Source of the DNA: Fibrobacter sp. UWB2
GTDB taxonomy: Bacteria > Fibrobacterota > Fibrobacteria > Fibrobacterales > Fibrobacteraceae
Assembly (NCBI RefSeq): GCF_002210425.1
Contig: NZ_MWQK01000003.1
Coordinates: 310,001 to 374,000 of the forward strand
Direction of reading: 5' to 3'
Length of the DNA: 64,000 bases
Part shown: piece after piece, positions 27,318 through 37,135 of the stretch
Position numbering within the stretch: the stretch's first letter is position 1
Layout: each line of letters starts with the position of its first letter
Notes under the pieces: model-generated
What the model was told of the DNA's origin: nothing
The model's input: the letters and a program-made list of their open reading frames with translations, nothing else
Database searches by the model: none
Made by a program: the position numbers and the translations under genes

Positions 27318-28721
27318 TTAAGCCTGAGCTTGCACAGCAGTCAAAGCAATCGTGTAAACGATGTCTTCGACGAGGGCGCCGCGGGAAAGGTCGTTCACCG
27401 GCTTGGCCAAGCCCTGGAGCATCGGGCCGATAGCGATTGTGCCGTGAGCAGAGCGCTGCACAGCCTTGTAACCGATGTTACCAGCAGAGAGGTCCGGGAA
27501 CACGAACACGGTTGCCTTGCCAGCGACCGGGCTGTTCGGGGCCTTGAGGGCACCAACGCTCGGGACTGTTGCGGCATCGTACTGGAGCGGGCCATCGATG
27601 AGCATTTCCGGGCGGGCAGCCTTTGCAGCGGCAGTAGCGGCCACGACGAGGTCTGCATCCGGACCCTTGCCCGAATTGATGGTGCTGTAAGAAAGCATAG
27701 CAACGCGGCTCGGGAGGCCGAAAGCCTTTGCCGTGTCATCGCACTGAAGAGCGATATCGGCGAGTTCTTCGGCAAGCGGGTTCAGGTTGATAGCGCAGTC
27801 ACCGTAGATGTAAGTCTTGTCCTTCATGCACATGAAGAACACAGAGCTCACAGACTTGACACCCGGAGCGGTACGGATAATCTGGAGAGCCGGGCGGAGC
27901 GTATCAGCCGTGGAGTGGATAGCGCCAGAAACGAGGCCATCGACTTCACCGAACTTGAGCATCATCGTAGCAAGCATTACGTTGTCTTTAAGAGCAGCGC
28001 GTGCAGATTCCGGAGTCATGCCCTTGGCCTTGCGGAGTTCCACGAGAGTCGGCACATACTTTTCAGCAAGTTCTGCGCTCGGTTCGATAATTTCGATGTT
28101 AGCCGGGAGCTTCACGCCAACAGACTTTGCGGTAGCTTCGATATCAGCCTTCTTGCCGATGAGGACCGGCACGGCGATGTTGCGTTCGACAGCGAGGCAG
28201 GCTGCCTGCACGGTACGCGGTTCAGAACCTTCCGGGAGCACGATGCGCTTCACGCACTTGGATGCCTTGGAAAGGAGGCTTGCGCGGAACATGGCCTGGC
28301 TTACGCGACGTTCAGCTGCCGGAGCGGCGAGGTCGCCAGCAACGCACTTTTCGCAGCGGAGCAAGCGCTTCGGGCAGAAGAGTTCGGCATCTTCGCCATC
28401 GGCAAAAATCTTTGCATCGAGGGCGGAAGCGAGGTCGTCGTTGAACTTGTGAGCAATGACATCGTTCATGCCCGTTGCACCAGCGACGACAACAGCGTCG
28501 ACATCGTCAAAATCCTGCTTGAGGAAATCGGCGCAAATCTTTTCCATGAGCACGGCAGACTTGCCGGCCTTGATTTCAGCAACGCTATCGGCAGCATTGA
28601 AAACTTCGAGCGGCTTATAGACTGTAGCAATGAGGCCCGCCTTGGTAACGGCGTCGACAAGTTCCTGGACTTTGGCTTCCATGTTGGAGGCAGCCGTGGC
28701 AACTAGGTAAACACGATTCAT
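27318..28721 (-). CDS. pta: Phosphate acetyltransferase
   Basis: A 467-residue phosphate acetyltransferase that interconverts acetyl-CoA and acetyl phosphate, the step before acetate kinase in acetate formation. The C-terminal PTA/PTB domain (about 145-465) shows [17 protein letters not shown], a Ser/Thr-rich substrate loop, [11 protein letters not shown] and [13 protein letters not shown], all typical. The N-terminal 140 residues are a shortened version of the regulatory region seen in 700-residue Pta proteins, so this is a mid-length form. The ATG at 28721 begins [12 protein letters not shown], matching the usual start; the open frame extends upstream through a palindromic repeat and should not be used. 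No acetate kinase gene is in the window. Confidence 0.93.
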   Translation of the reverse strand: MNRVYLVATAASNMEAKVQELVDAVTKAGLIATVYKPLEVFNAADSVAEIKAGKSAVLMEKICADFLKQDFDDVDAVVVAGATGMNDVIAHKFNDDLASALDAKIFADGEDAELFCPKRLLRCEKCVAGDLAAPAAERRVSQAMFRASLLSKASKCVKRIVLPEGSEPRTVQAACLAVERNIAVPVLIGKKADIEATAKSVGVKLPANIEIIEPSAELAEKYVPTLVELRKAKGMTPESARAALKDNVMLATMMLKFGEVDGLVSGAIHSTADTLRPALQIIRTAPGVKSVSSVFFMCMKDKTYIYGDCAINLNPLAEELADIALQCDDTAKAFGLPSRVAMLSYSTINSGKGPDADLVVAATAAAKAARPEMLIDGPLQYDAATVPSVGALKAPNSPVAGKATVFVFPDLSAGNIGYKAVQRSAHGTIAIGPMLQGLAKPVNDLSRGALVEDIVYTIALTAVQAQA

Positions 28722-28779
28722 TTTAATCTCCAATTTTGAATTTACGAGTGTAAAGGTAGGATTTTTTAGATCGATAGAC

Positions 28780-28810
28780 AGGAGGTGCCCGCTCGGAGGC
28801 GGGCATGACA
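28780..28810. repeat. Palindromic repeat (AGGTGCCCGC..GCGGGCATGACA)
   Basis: A copy of the dispersed family, here upstream of pta and not downstream of a gene; it would lie in the pta promoter region. Confidence 0.8.
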
Positions 28811-28833
28811 AGCTTCAAAAAACATTTCCACAC

Positions 28834-28877
28834 AACCAATGACTATTGACCAACAACTAATGACTAACAGCCAATAT
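28834..28877. repeat. TAAC/TGAC-rich short direct repeats
   Basis: Units such as CCAATGACTA, CAACTAATGACTAACAG recur at about 10-base steps. The 28722-29041 gap is 320 bases long and otherwise holds the palindrome at 28780 and a promoter candidate; no open frame was seen. Confidence 0.5.
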
Positions 28878-28952
28878 GTTTATTTTGGTTTACAATGCCA
28901 AAATCTTTCACAAATTAGCGCATTTTCCGATGTAATATTTCCATAAACTCTA

Positions 28953-28981
28953 TTGACAACATAATTTTATTGTTATCTTTG
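28953..28981 (+). promoter_or_regulatory. Promoter candidate for the first fibro-slime gene
   Basis: TTGACA lies at 28953-28958 and TATCTTTG at 28974-28981. The latter matches the Bacteroidetes-type TAnnTTTG element, with TTG 18 bases upstream. It would leave a leader of about 55 bases. Whether this phylum uses that promoter type is not known to me. Confidence 0.35.
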
Positions 28982-29041
28982 GCGTTGAAAGTGTATGGGA
29001 AAACACTGTGGGATAGGGGAATAAATACTTAGGAGTCACGG

Positions 29042-32000
29042 ATGAGGATCAGTGGGCTTTTATACAGGGTTTTGGTGTGTTTGGCGATTTTCAGTGCCTA
29101 CGCATTTGCGCAGACGGTTGCTGTCGCACACATCATTTACGAGGGCAACGTCTTGTACTATGCCGACAACGAAAGCAATTTCGTGTACAAGGCCGTTGAG
29201 AAAAATTCCGATGGCACTTTCACCATCGAATTCACTAACGAACGTCTTGCTAACGGCAAGAAAGATGTTCGTCGGCTACAGTTTGGAGTAGGCTGTAACG
29301 GCAACACATGCCATACGGACTTGAGTCCAAACAATAAGCCATTACTGGGCGAGCTTTTCCCGGGGTACAAGGAAAACGTCACAGACGCTGCAAATATCGA
29401 AAAGCAGGAAGTCTGGATTGTCATCAATGAAGACAAGACGTTGACGATTTCCGACACTAAACCGGTGGTCGCGGTCAAGCCTAAAAAGCATATCCGCTTT
29501 TTGACGCCGTGGACAAACACGAACGCCATCATGTTCTTGAACGACAGCGAGAACTACATGCACGCCGTGGGTTCCCCTTACTGCGGCTGGTTCGAGGCCG
29601 AGGTTTCAAAGCCTTCTACCGCAAACGTCTACTTCAAGCAGACAATCGGTTCGACATTTGTCGGGTCCGACGGCACGACCGAAGACGAAACAACTGTCAC
29701 GCCAATCAATCTGGATTCCGCCATTGCACTCAGCGATACCATCTGGGTAGTCGCTTACCAGTACGGCGCTCCCGAAGTTCATACAAACTATCCAGGCATC
29801 CTTGGCGAATGCCTCCCGAAGATTCTCCCGGTCATGATGTTTGACTGGTACGACGGATCCATGAACTCCGATGGTTCCAAGAACGGCCTCAGCTATGGCG
29901 ATGGCGGCGCAGGCCGCACAGGCTTTGATGTGCGCGGCGTCCCGATGTTCGGCATAGGCACAAGCGAAGACTTTGGCCCTGACGGCTGCAAGGGAACACC
30001 AATGACGGGAATGGTCGAAAAGCAACTCGGCCCGAACGGAGTTCCCGTGAGAGCAAAGAACTTCCCTGAATCCAGCTGCACGAACGCCACCCACCTTAAC
30101 AATTGGTTCCTCCCCGAAGTCCTTTACAACGACGGCGTAAATACATACACGAACGTCACGTGCCGCGACTTGGAACTCACGCTTACCGATGATGGTTTCT
30201 GGCTCGGTCAAAAAGATGACGAAAGCCCGGAAGGCGGTCTCTTCTTGCTCGACGACTTCCGCTGGCTCGACAGCGCACAGACCATAGAAAACCCGCACTA
30301 CGACTCCCTCAGCGGTGGCGACGATATCCCGGGTTACCACAACTACGGTTTCACCATGAAGATCCAGGCCGAGTTCGTCTACGTCAAGGGCCAGTATTTT
30401 GAATTCAATGGCGACGATGACGTCTGGGTATTCATCAACAACAAGCTCGTCGTTGATATCGGTGGCCAGCACAAGAAAGTCAGAAAGGCAGTCAACCTGG
30501 ATACGCTCAACCTCACGCCGGGCGAGACTTACCCGTTCCACATTTTCTATGCCGAACGCAAGCGCACGCAGTCGAACTTCATGATGAGAACTTCCATTGA
30601 CTTGAAGGTGGAATCAAGCATGTTCCTCACGGACCACTCGACCGATTCGACACTCATCAAGAAGGAAGTCTGGCAGAACATCCGCGAAAAGACGCTCGCC
30701 TGCGACTTCTCCTCGAATTCCGAAACCAAGCGCACGGAACGCGGACCTTCGAACTTCACGTTGTTCGGAAAGAGCCTCCCGATGACGGGCGTCGCCTTGA
30801 GCAAGCTCGATACCGCCTACTATAGCGGCATCACGATTACGAACGACTTCACGATGCTCACGATCAACACGACGAACATTTCCCGCATGCAGACACTCCC
30901 GCCGGGAACATACTACGTGCGTGTCTCGCTCAAGAACAACCCGAAGGAATACAAGGATGTGTACTTCACCATCCCGCCGACGGAACTTCCGAACATCGCC
31001 TTTGCAGACATCATCGACTCGAGCTACTGCTTCATTGCCGACATCATCAAGCAGGACACGCTCTGCCTCGACAAGTACTGGAAGCCGCTTGGAAACGAAA
31101 TCAGCCGCGACATCAGCAGCGACACGCTCCCCATCAACATGAACAGCGCCGAAAAGCTCTGGGCCGGCCGCATCTACCCCATCAACGTCTCGTTTGTTGA
31201 AGAATGGGCTCGCAGTTACAGCGGCATGGTCGTCCAGGTTTCCACAAACGATGCAAAACTCATCCCTTGCGATTCCCTCGGCAACCCCCTTCCGAATAAC
31301 GAGTTCGTGCTCATCGAAGGCAAGAACACATTCTTCGTGAAAGCGACAGGCGCCGTCAGCAACGGGACAATTACAATTTCTACGTCGGTTGCAAAGAACA
31401 AGAGCGTCAACTGGACAAACATCAACATCGCAGAACCGCCAGTCCCGCAAATCGAGACCGCATACATCTACGACAGAAATGGCGACGGCCGCGGTGATAG
31501 CGTCTGGGTGAGCTTCAACAAGCCGCTCGGCGGCAACAGCGTGCTCAATACCATCACGTTCACGTTCGGGTATACACACTATGAACTTGCAAACGTAGTT
31601 TATGCCGAAGGCGCCCGCGAACTTTCAATCGTCGCTGACGGCGATGGATTCAGCTCGTCTATCTCGACCGGTGGCGCAACGGAGCCCTACTCCGGAAAGA
31701 TTACCGCCCAGTACACCTACACGAACCCCGAAGACTTTACGGTTTCGAACTTCTCCGTGGACGGCCTCCTCGGTGACGCCATCGGCCCCATCATCATGGC
31801 CGCCGAAATCTCCTACACCGCCGACGGAAAGACCATGCTTACGCTCACGTTTAGCGAAGGCCTGAACACTCTGAACGCGAACTCCGACCTGTTCAGCTAC
31901 CGTAGCTACGGCAGCGGCTCGCTTTCGACCTTCGTGCAAGAAGCGGACTACCTCGCCACCGCACCGGCAAACCGCTGGAAGCTCATTTTCTCGAAGAAGA

Positions 32001-32941
32001 CCATCTCGGATATCATCCCCATCGTAGGTGACTCCATCCGCATCAAGCCGCCTTCCGAAGGCGGACTCGCACTCGACCTTGTCGGCATCCCGGCCCATGA
32101 CCTGAACCCGTGGGTACGCATCACGGGTGAACAGCGCATCACCGTGACAAGCCCTCCGGTCGTCACGATGGACAAGAACTCGCCGAACTTCGAATTGACC
32201 AAGGAAATCGTCCGTAGCGATTCTGCAACCGTCCCGATACTCGTCCAGAGCGATAACCCGCTCACGGCAACGCAGGTCGGCGAAATCTATGGCACCCAGG
32301 GCCACTACCTCGGCGACATGAACATGTCCGAACTCGTTGAAAACGAAATCAGCGAAATTGCAAAGGTTGTAAAGACAAGCACGGTCTACACAGACAAGGA
32401 TGCAGTCAAGAACGGAAGTCCCTCGACAACGGTCACGCTCGAGACGATCATCGGCATGATGGAACGAAATGAAATCTCGCCCAAGGACGCCCAGGAAAGG
32501 TTCGGTGTCAGCCAAGTCATCATCAATGCCTACAACAATGGACTTTTGACCAAGGAAAACCTGAACAACTACATGCACGGCACCGATGACGATATCAAGA
32601 CCATCGCCGAATCCATGGCCGACAAGACGGAACTCAGCTACAAGACGATTTACTTCTCCAGTCTCGGACAATTCGTGAACAGCGACGAAGGAAAAATCGC
32701 CTGCAACGACAACATTTTCAAGACGGACGGCTCCCAGAACTGCCTCGGGAACGAAGGCCACCTCTACCTCGCCTGGAACATGCGTTCCCATAAGGGCCGC
32801 CTCGCAGGTACCGGAGTCTACATCGCCCGCCTCGAAATCCGCCTCATCGTGAACGGCAAGCGAATCACCAAGCGCACGCAGGACTTCCTCTGGGGATTCC
32901 GCCACGGCAAGCTTGCAATCGCAGATTTCGGCCTGCAATAA
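29042..32941 (+). CDS. Fibro-slime domain surface protein, copy 1
   Basis: A 1,299-residue secreted protein. The signal peptide ends near residue 24 (FSAYAFA). A PA14-like fibro-slime domain (TIGR02148 type) spans about 265-525, from MMFDWYDGS through FNGDDDVWVFINNKLVVDIG to FHIFYAERKRTQSNFMMRTS. Ig-like or bacterial beta-sandwich domains follow, with a calcium-binding-like loop DRNGDGRGDS near 811. The C-terminal 80 residues (LYLAWNMRSHKGRLAGTG... TQDFLWGFRHGK) form a beta module shared with copy 2. Fibro-slime proteins of Fibrobacter are linked to growth on and adhesion to cellulose. It is preceded by AGGAG and followed by a terminator, so it is probably transcribed alone. Confidence 0.93.
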   Translation: MRISGLLYRVLVCLAIFSAYAFAQTVAVAHIIYEGNVLYYADNESNFVYKAVEKNSDGTFTIEFTNERLANGKKDVRRLQFGVGCNGNTCHTDLSPNNKPLLGELFPGYKENVTDAANIEKQEVWIVINEDKTLTISDTKPVVAVKPKKHIRFLTPWTNTNAIMFLNDSENYMHAVGSPYCGWFEAEVSKPSTANVYFKQTIGSTFVGSDGTTEDETTVTPINLDSAIALSDTIWVVAYQYGAPEVHTNYPGILGECLPKILPVMMFDWYDGSMNSDGSKNGLSYGDGGAGRTGFDVRGVPMFGIGTSEDFGPDGCKGTPMTGMVEKQLGPNGVPVRAKNFPESSCTNATHLNNWFLPEVLYNDGVNTYTNVTCRDLELTLTDDGFWLGQKDDESPEGGLFLLDDFRWLDSAQTIENPHYDSLSGGDDIPGYHNYGFTMKIQAEFVYVKGQYFEFNGDDDVWVFINNKLVVDIGGQHKKVRKAVNLDTLNLTPGETYPFHIFYAERKRTQSNFMMRTSIDLKVESSMFLTDHSTDSTLIKKEVWQNIREKTLACDFSSNSETKRTERGPSNFTLFGKSLPMTGVALSKLDTAYYSGITITNDFTMLTINTTNISRMQTLPPGTYYVRVSLKNNPKEYKDVYFTIPPTELPNIAFADIIDSSYCFIADIIKQDTLCLDKYWKPLGNEISRDISSDTLPINMNSAEKLWAGRIYPINVSFVEEWARSYSGMVVQVSTNDAKLIPCDSLGNPLPNNEFVLIEGKNTFFVKATGAVSNGTITISTSVAKNKSVNWTNINIAEPPVPQIETAYIYDRNGDGRGDSVWVSFNKPLGGNSVLNTITFTFGYTHYELANVVYAEGARELSIVADGDGFSSSISTGGATEPYSGKITAQYTYTNPEDFTVSNFSVDGLLGDAIGPIIMAAEISYTADGKTMLTLTFSEGLNTLNANSDLFSYRSYGSGSLSTFVQEADYLATAPANRWKLIFSKKTISDIIPIVGDSIRIKPPSEGGLALDLVGIPAHDLNPWVRITGEQRITVTSPPVVTMDKNSPNFELTKEIVRSDSATVPILVQSDNPLTATQVGEIYGTQGHYLGDMNMSELVENEISEIAKVVKTSTVYTDKDAVKNGSPSTTVTLETIIGMMERNEISPKDAQERFGVSQVIINAYNNGLLTKENLNNYMHGTDDDIKTIAESMADKTELSYKTIYFSSLGQFVNSDEGKIACNDNIFKTDGSQNCLGNEGHLYLAWNMRSHKGRLAGTGVYIARLEIRLIVNGKRITKRTQDFLWGFRHGKLAIADFGLQ

Positions 32942-32968
32942 CAGTCAAAAAGTCTACAAAAATATTCC

Positions 32969-32995
32969 AAAAGGCGCCTACGGGTGCCTTTTTTG
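32969..32995 (+). terminator. Intrinsic terminator after fibro-slime copy 1
   Basis: AAAAGGCGCC and GGTGCCTTTT arms with a TAC-G loop, followed by T-rich sequence. Confidence 0.85.
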
Positions 32996-33150
32996 TGTAA
33001 AAAACGGAACTTTTCACCCTAGATACAAAAACTACGGTCCTTTGTTGCAGTCTTCGCAATTTATTTTACAAACAGGCAAAAAAAATTTGATAAAAATCAC
33101 TAGATTGAGTGTATTTTCAGTATATGGGTAACATCTTCCGGGAGTCGTGG

Positions 33151-36100
33151 ATGCGGTGTAAAAATATTGTCTCAAGTTTAATTTTCGTACTCTTATGGGC
33201 AGCTATTCCGTCGATAGCGGCCGATTACAACATTACCGTCAAGGATGAAAGATACGGTTCGCCCGCAAGGCGCATCTACGTCGTTTTGGAAAAAACGGTA
33301 GACGGAGTCACCACATCCAGCAACTGCACACAGCTAACGAGCAAGGCCGACGGCACCTTCAGCGTCAAGGCAACATTGACCGCCGAAACAGAGCCGAAAC
33401 TGACCTTTTACACAGGCAGGACTTCCTCCGGCAAATGCAACTCTGACATAGGCAGCATTTCGCCTTTGGCTGGCGCAGAACCCGTGGAAAGCGAATTCAC
33501 CATTACCATTAGCAAAAACAAGGTCGTTACACAGGCAAACGGCACAAACACCACCGAGCCCTCAACCACTCCCGGCAACGATGGCCCCGGCACGCAAACA
33601 CCTGGCGACAATCCTGGCACTCAGACCCCCGGCAGACCGACCCAGCAGACTAAGCAAAAAGTGATCCGCTTCTTTGTCCCCTGGACAAATACGAACGCCA
33701 TTCTCTATGTTGCAGGCGGCAAGTCCGATACGATGTCCACCGTCAAGAATTACTGCGGATGGTTCGAATCTAAAGTTACCCCGCCCGATGGCTCGTTCCA
33801 GGTCTACTTCAAGCAGACCCTCGGCTACGAATACGTCACGGACATCCACAACTCCACCAAGATTCTCCCGATTGAACAGAGCACGTTGCTTTCTCTCGAT
33901 GCAGCCGCTGCCGAAGCCGATACCATCTGGGTCAAGGCCGGCAAGGAAATCGGAATCGCGACAACAGTTTACACTAAGTACCCGGGCGTCCTTGGCGATT
34001 GCCCCACCAAGACTCTCCCCGTGATGATGTTTGACTGGCTCCATGGCTCAAAGGGCGATGGTGACGGCAAAGGCAAGAACGGCGACCCCGCCAATGGCGT
34101 GAGCGCAGACTTCGGTTCTGGCGGATGCTCTGGAAGCAACAACTCCAAGGGCAACATGAACGGGATGGTCGAAGAATACCTCGGCCCGAACGGCGTCCCC
34201 GTACCGGCAGCAAACTTCCCTGAAAAGTGCAAGATTACAACCCACCTCGACAAATGGTTCCTCCCCGAAGTCATCACAACTAAGAATGGTGTTCAGTACA
34301 CCAACGCCACCTGCCGTTCTATCGAATTACAGCTCCAGAATGACGGTCTCTGGCTTGGCCAAAAAGACGATACCAGCCCAGAAGGCGGCCTCTTCTTGCT
34401 CGATGACTTCCAGTACCTCGATGCCGAACAGACTATCCTGAACCCCTACTTTGACAATCTCACTAGCGGCCGTAACAAGAGACACAATTACGGCTTTGCC
34501 ATGAAGATCCAGGCAACGTTCGAATACGTTCCGGGCCAGTACTTCGAATTCCTCGGTGACGATGACGTGTGGGTGTTCATTAACAACCGCCTTGTCGTGG
34601 ATATCGGTGGCCAGCATCAAAAGGTTTCTGGCGCAGTCGACCTCGACACGCTTGGCCTTCAGGAAGGCGTAAACTACCCGTTCCACATCTTCTATGCCGA
34701 ACGCCATACATCCCAGTCCAACTTCATGATGAGAACGTCCATCGACCTGAAGACCGAAACGAGCATTCTCGCCAAAGACCTCTCTGCAGCAGGATTTATT
34801 AATTACGAAATTTACCAGCGCGTGAGCAAGCAGGCACTCTCTTGCGACTTCTCCGGTGCCACGACGACGGATACAGTCGCCGCTCCTTCGAACTTCACCT
34901 TGATCGGTAACGGCGCCTATGCCGAAGGCGTTGCACTCGACAGCGTGGGCACCTGGTTTGGCGGCATCGTCATCAAGCCGGGCTACACAGGCTTTACTAT
35001 CAACACGGAACAGATTAGAAGCATGCGCACGCTCCCGCCGGGAACGTACCAGTTGCGCTTCGCCCTCCAAAGCGATGAAACCCAGTACGACGAAATTACG
35101 TTTGTCATCGACCAGTACGACTCGCCCGAAATCTTCTTCGCCCGCGTCGATAGCCAGAACAAATGGACCATCATCCCCAAAGGCACTGACGGCACCGTTG
35201 ACGGCTTGGTCGATACGCTCGGCAAGTGGGTCAATACGCGCTACCCCGTGAACGTGACTTTTGAAGAATGGGCCACATTCGATGACATGGTCTACATCGC
35301 CACGAACAACACGGCGGTCATCCCCTGCGACGAAAACGGCAACCCCATTACAGCCATTACGCTCAAGAACGGCAAGGCCACATTCTATGTGAAGGCGACT
35401 GCAGCAGTCAGCAACATCAAGCTTGTCGTCACGAGCTCCGATGAATCGCAGCAAGCCATCTGGAAAAACATCTCGTTCATGGAACCGCCTGTACCGCAAG
35501 TGGTATCCGCAAGCATTTTCGACAGAGATGGTGACGGTCGCGGCGACAGCGTTTATGCAAAGCTCTCGAAGCCGCTCGGCACTTTGAACCAGATGCTCGT
35601 CCGTATGGATTCCATCCAGCTGGAATTTGGCGAAACGTTCCCGACAATCATCAGCGGATTTGCAGCAAACGACTTTGACAGTTCTTTGGCCATTGTTGCC
35701 GATGGCGGCTTTGGAACCGTTCCGTTTACCGGCGGTGCAGAAAACATCTACAGCGGAAAGATTACGCCGTTCTGGATGTATGCCGAAGGTGGCGTTCCGA
35801 CAACGATTAGCCTCACAAGCGACGTGTCGGACTCGATTGGCCCTGTAATTACGTCCGCAGACATTGCCTATAGCGATGACGGTTCGACAATCCTCCAGCT
35901 CACATTCAGTGAAGGGCTTGATTGCGAAAACGAAATCGAAGCCTCTTACTTCACGTACTTCTTTAAACAGACCGGCGCCATAAGGGACGACATTGTTCCG
36001 GACATTCTTCTCAAGGAGAATAAGTCCAAATGGAAACTCGTCTTTAGAAGCACGACCAACGAAAAGGACAACATCCCGGTCATGGGCGATTCCATCAAGC

Positions 36101-36948
36101 TCGTCCCGAATGTCCACATGGACCTTCTCCACAGAAGCACAGACCCGAGAAATCCGTTTGTCCGAATTTCCGGTGAACAGAAGGTTGTCGTGACAAGCGC
36201 CCCAGTCGTGACCATCGGCGAATCCGATTCTTCTAGAGCCATCATCTCGAGCCCGACACCGACTGTCCCGAAGCTTGTACAAGACGACAAGCCGATGACA
36301 GCAAAGGAAGTCGCACAGAGCTATGGTTCCCAGGGCCACTACCTTGGCGATCTGAGCATCTCGAGCCTCGTAAAGGATGAAGTCACCGACCTCGGCGCGG
36401 CCATCAAGAATTTCAACGCAAAGAGCATTGAAACCGGCGGCCCGCATCTCGAAGAGGTCATTACGCTAGTCCAGACAGGACAAATGAGCATCGATCAGGC
36501 AAACAAGACGTATCACCTCGGTGATAACATCGTGAACGCCTACAAGAACGGCGTCATCACGGCAACTGACGTGACCGGCATCGCAAACGGTAACTCCTCG
36601 GTTATCGAAAAGGTGACCAGGGAACTTGCCGCCCAGACGACGCTCGAATACAAGACCCAATACTTTACAAGTCTTGGTATGTTCGTGAACAGCACCTCGG
36701 GGTCGTTCTCCTGCACAGACCAGTTCTACAACGGAAACTGCCTCGACACCCATAACGACGGCAAGATATTCCTCGCCTGGAACATGAAATCGAAAAACGG
36801 CCGACTGGTCGGAACGGGCGTCTATATTGCAAGATTGACGTACAAGATCAGGATCGGCAACAGAGTCATCGTCGACCGCACGCAAGACTTCCTCTGGGGT
36901 GTGCGTCACGGCAAGACCAAGGGATTCGAAATCGACCTGAATTACTAG
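33151..36948 (+). CDS. Fibro-slime domain surface protein, copy 2
   Basis: A 1,265-residue paralogue of the preceding gene. I chose the ATG at 33151 because GGGAGTCGTGG before it matches the leader of copy 1 and it gives a signal peptide (MRCKNIVSSLIFVLLWAA...ADYN). The N-terminal 130 residues differ from copy 1. They end in a Thr/Pro/Gly linker built from a repeated GTQTPG unit (about 145-165). The fibro-slime domain (about 292-535, with FLGDDDVWVFINNRLVVDIG), the calcium-loop-like DRDGDGRGDS near 791, the FlgD-like region and the C-terminal module TQDFLWGVRHGK are shared. The duplication probably gives related adhesins with different N-terminal binding parts. A terminator lies in each flank, so the two are separate transcripts. 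Confidence 0.93.
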   Translation: MRCKNIVSSLIFVLLWAAIPSIAADYNITVKDERYGSPARRIYVVLEKTVDGVTTSSNCTQLTSKADGTFSVKATLTAETEPKLTFYTGRTSSGKCNSDIGSISPLAGAEPVESEFTITISKNKVVTQANGTNTTEPSTTPGNDGPGTQTPGDNPGTQTPGRPTQQTKQKVIRFFVPWTNTNAILYVAGGKSDTMSTVKNYCGWFESKVTPPDGSFQVYFKQTLGYEYVTDIHNSTKILPIEQSTLLSLDAAAAEADTIWVKAGKEIGIATTVYTKYPGVLGDCPTKTLPVMMFDWLHGSKGDGDGKGKNGDPANGVSADFGSGGCSGSNNSKGNMNGMVEEYLGPNGVPVPAANFPEKCKITTHLDKWFLPEVITTKNGVQYTNATCRSIELQLQNDGLWLGQKDDTSPEGGLFLLDDFQYLDAEQTILNPYFDNLTSGRNKRHNYGFAMKIQATFEYVPGQYFEFLGDDDVWVFINNRLVVDIGGQHQKVSGAVDLDTLGLQEGVNYPFHIFYAERHTSQSNFMMRTSIDLKTETSILAKDLSAAGFINYEIYQRVSKQALSCDFSGATTTDTVAAPSNFTLIGNGAYAEGVALDSVGTWFGGIVIKPGYTGFTINTEQIRSMRTLPPGTYQLRFALQSDETQYDEITFVIDQYDSPEIFFARVDSQNKWTIIPKGTDGTVDGLVDTLGKWVNTRYPVNVTFEEWATFDDMVYIATNNTAVIPCDENGNPITAITLKNGKATFYVKATAAVSNIKLVVTSSDESQQAIWKNISFMEPPVPQVVSASIFDRDGDGRGDSVYAKLSKPLGTLNQMLVRMDSIQLEFGETFPTIISGFAANDFDSSLAIVADGGFGTVPFTGGAENIYSGKITPFWMYAEGGVPTTISLTSDVSDSIGPVITSADIAYSDDGSTILQLTFSEGLDCENEIEASYFTYFFKQTGAIRDDIVPDILLKENKSKWKLVFRSTTNEKDNIPVMGDSIKLVPNVHMDLLHRSTDPRNPFVRISGEQKVVVTSAPVVTIGESDSSRAIISSPTPTVPKLVQDDKPMTAKEVAQSYGSQGHYLGDLSISSLVKDEVTDLGAAIKNFNAKSIETGGPHLEEVITLVQTGQMSIDQANKTYHLGDNIVNAYKNGVITATDVTGIANGNSSVIEKVTRELAAQTTLEYKTQYFTSLGMFVNSTSGSFSCTDQFYNGNCLDTHNDGKIFLAWNMKSKNGRLVGTGVYIARLTYKIRIGNRVIVDRTQDFLWGVRHGKTKGFEIDLNY

Positions 36949-36966
36949 GACTTCCTCCTCTCTCTA

Positions 36967-36997
36967 AAGACGCCTGCGTGGCAGGCGTCTTTTTTTG
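36967..36997 (+). terminator. Intrinsic terminator after fibro-slime copy 2
   Basis: GACGCCTG and CAGGCGTC arms around a 5-base loop, followed by seven T. Confidence 0.92.
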
Positions 36998-37025
36998 TAT
37001 AAAATTTTAAGGATAAATGCTATAA

Positions 37026-37056
37026 AGGAGATTCCCGCTCGGAGGCGGGAATGACA
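37026..37056. repeat. Palindromic repeat (GGAGATTCCCGC..GCGGGAATGACA)
   Basis: The best-matching copy of the dispersed family (core shared with 28780 and 42960). A degenerate copy ending ATGACA lies at 37098-37132, right at the stop of the RNase G gene. Confidence 0.85.
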
Positions 37057-37060
37057 ATGC

Positions 37061-37093
37061 AAAAAAAATCCCGGCCAAGCCGGGACTTTTTGC
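37061..37093 (-). terminator. Hairpin terminator downstream of RNase G
   Basis: Arms TCCCGGC/GCCGGGA with A-rich and T-rich flanks, so it can act on both strands; the longer T-run is on the minus strand, after the stop at 37136. Confidence 0.75.
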
Positions 37094-37135
37094 GTTTAAC
37101 GCGGGAATGTCTGCGCGAGAATCGCGGATGACAAC

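Noticed and set aside
34327-36447. Minus-strand frame of 706 codons inside fibro-slime copy 2
   Set aside because: Antisense to a clear secreted protein; its translation is rich in Cys, Arg and His without domain motifs, as expected from reversed GC-rich codons.
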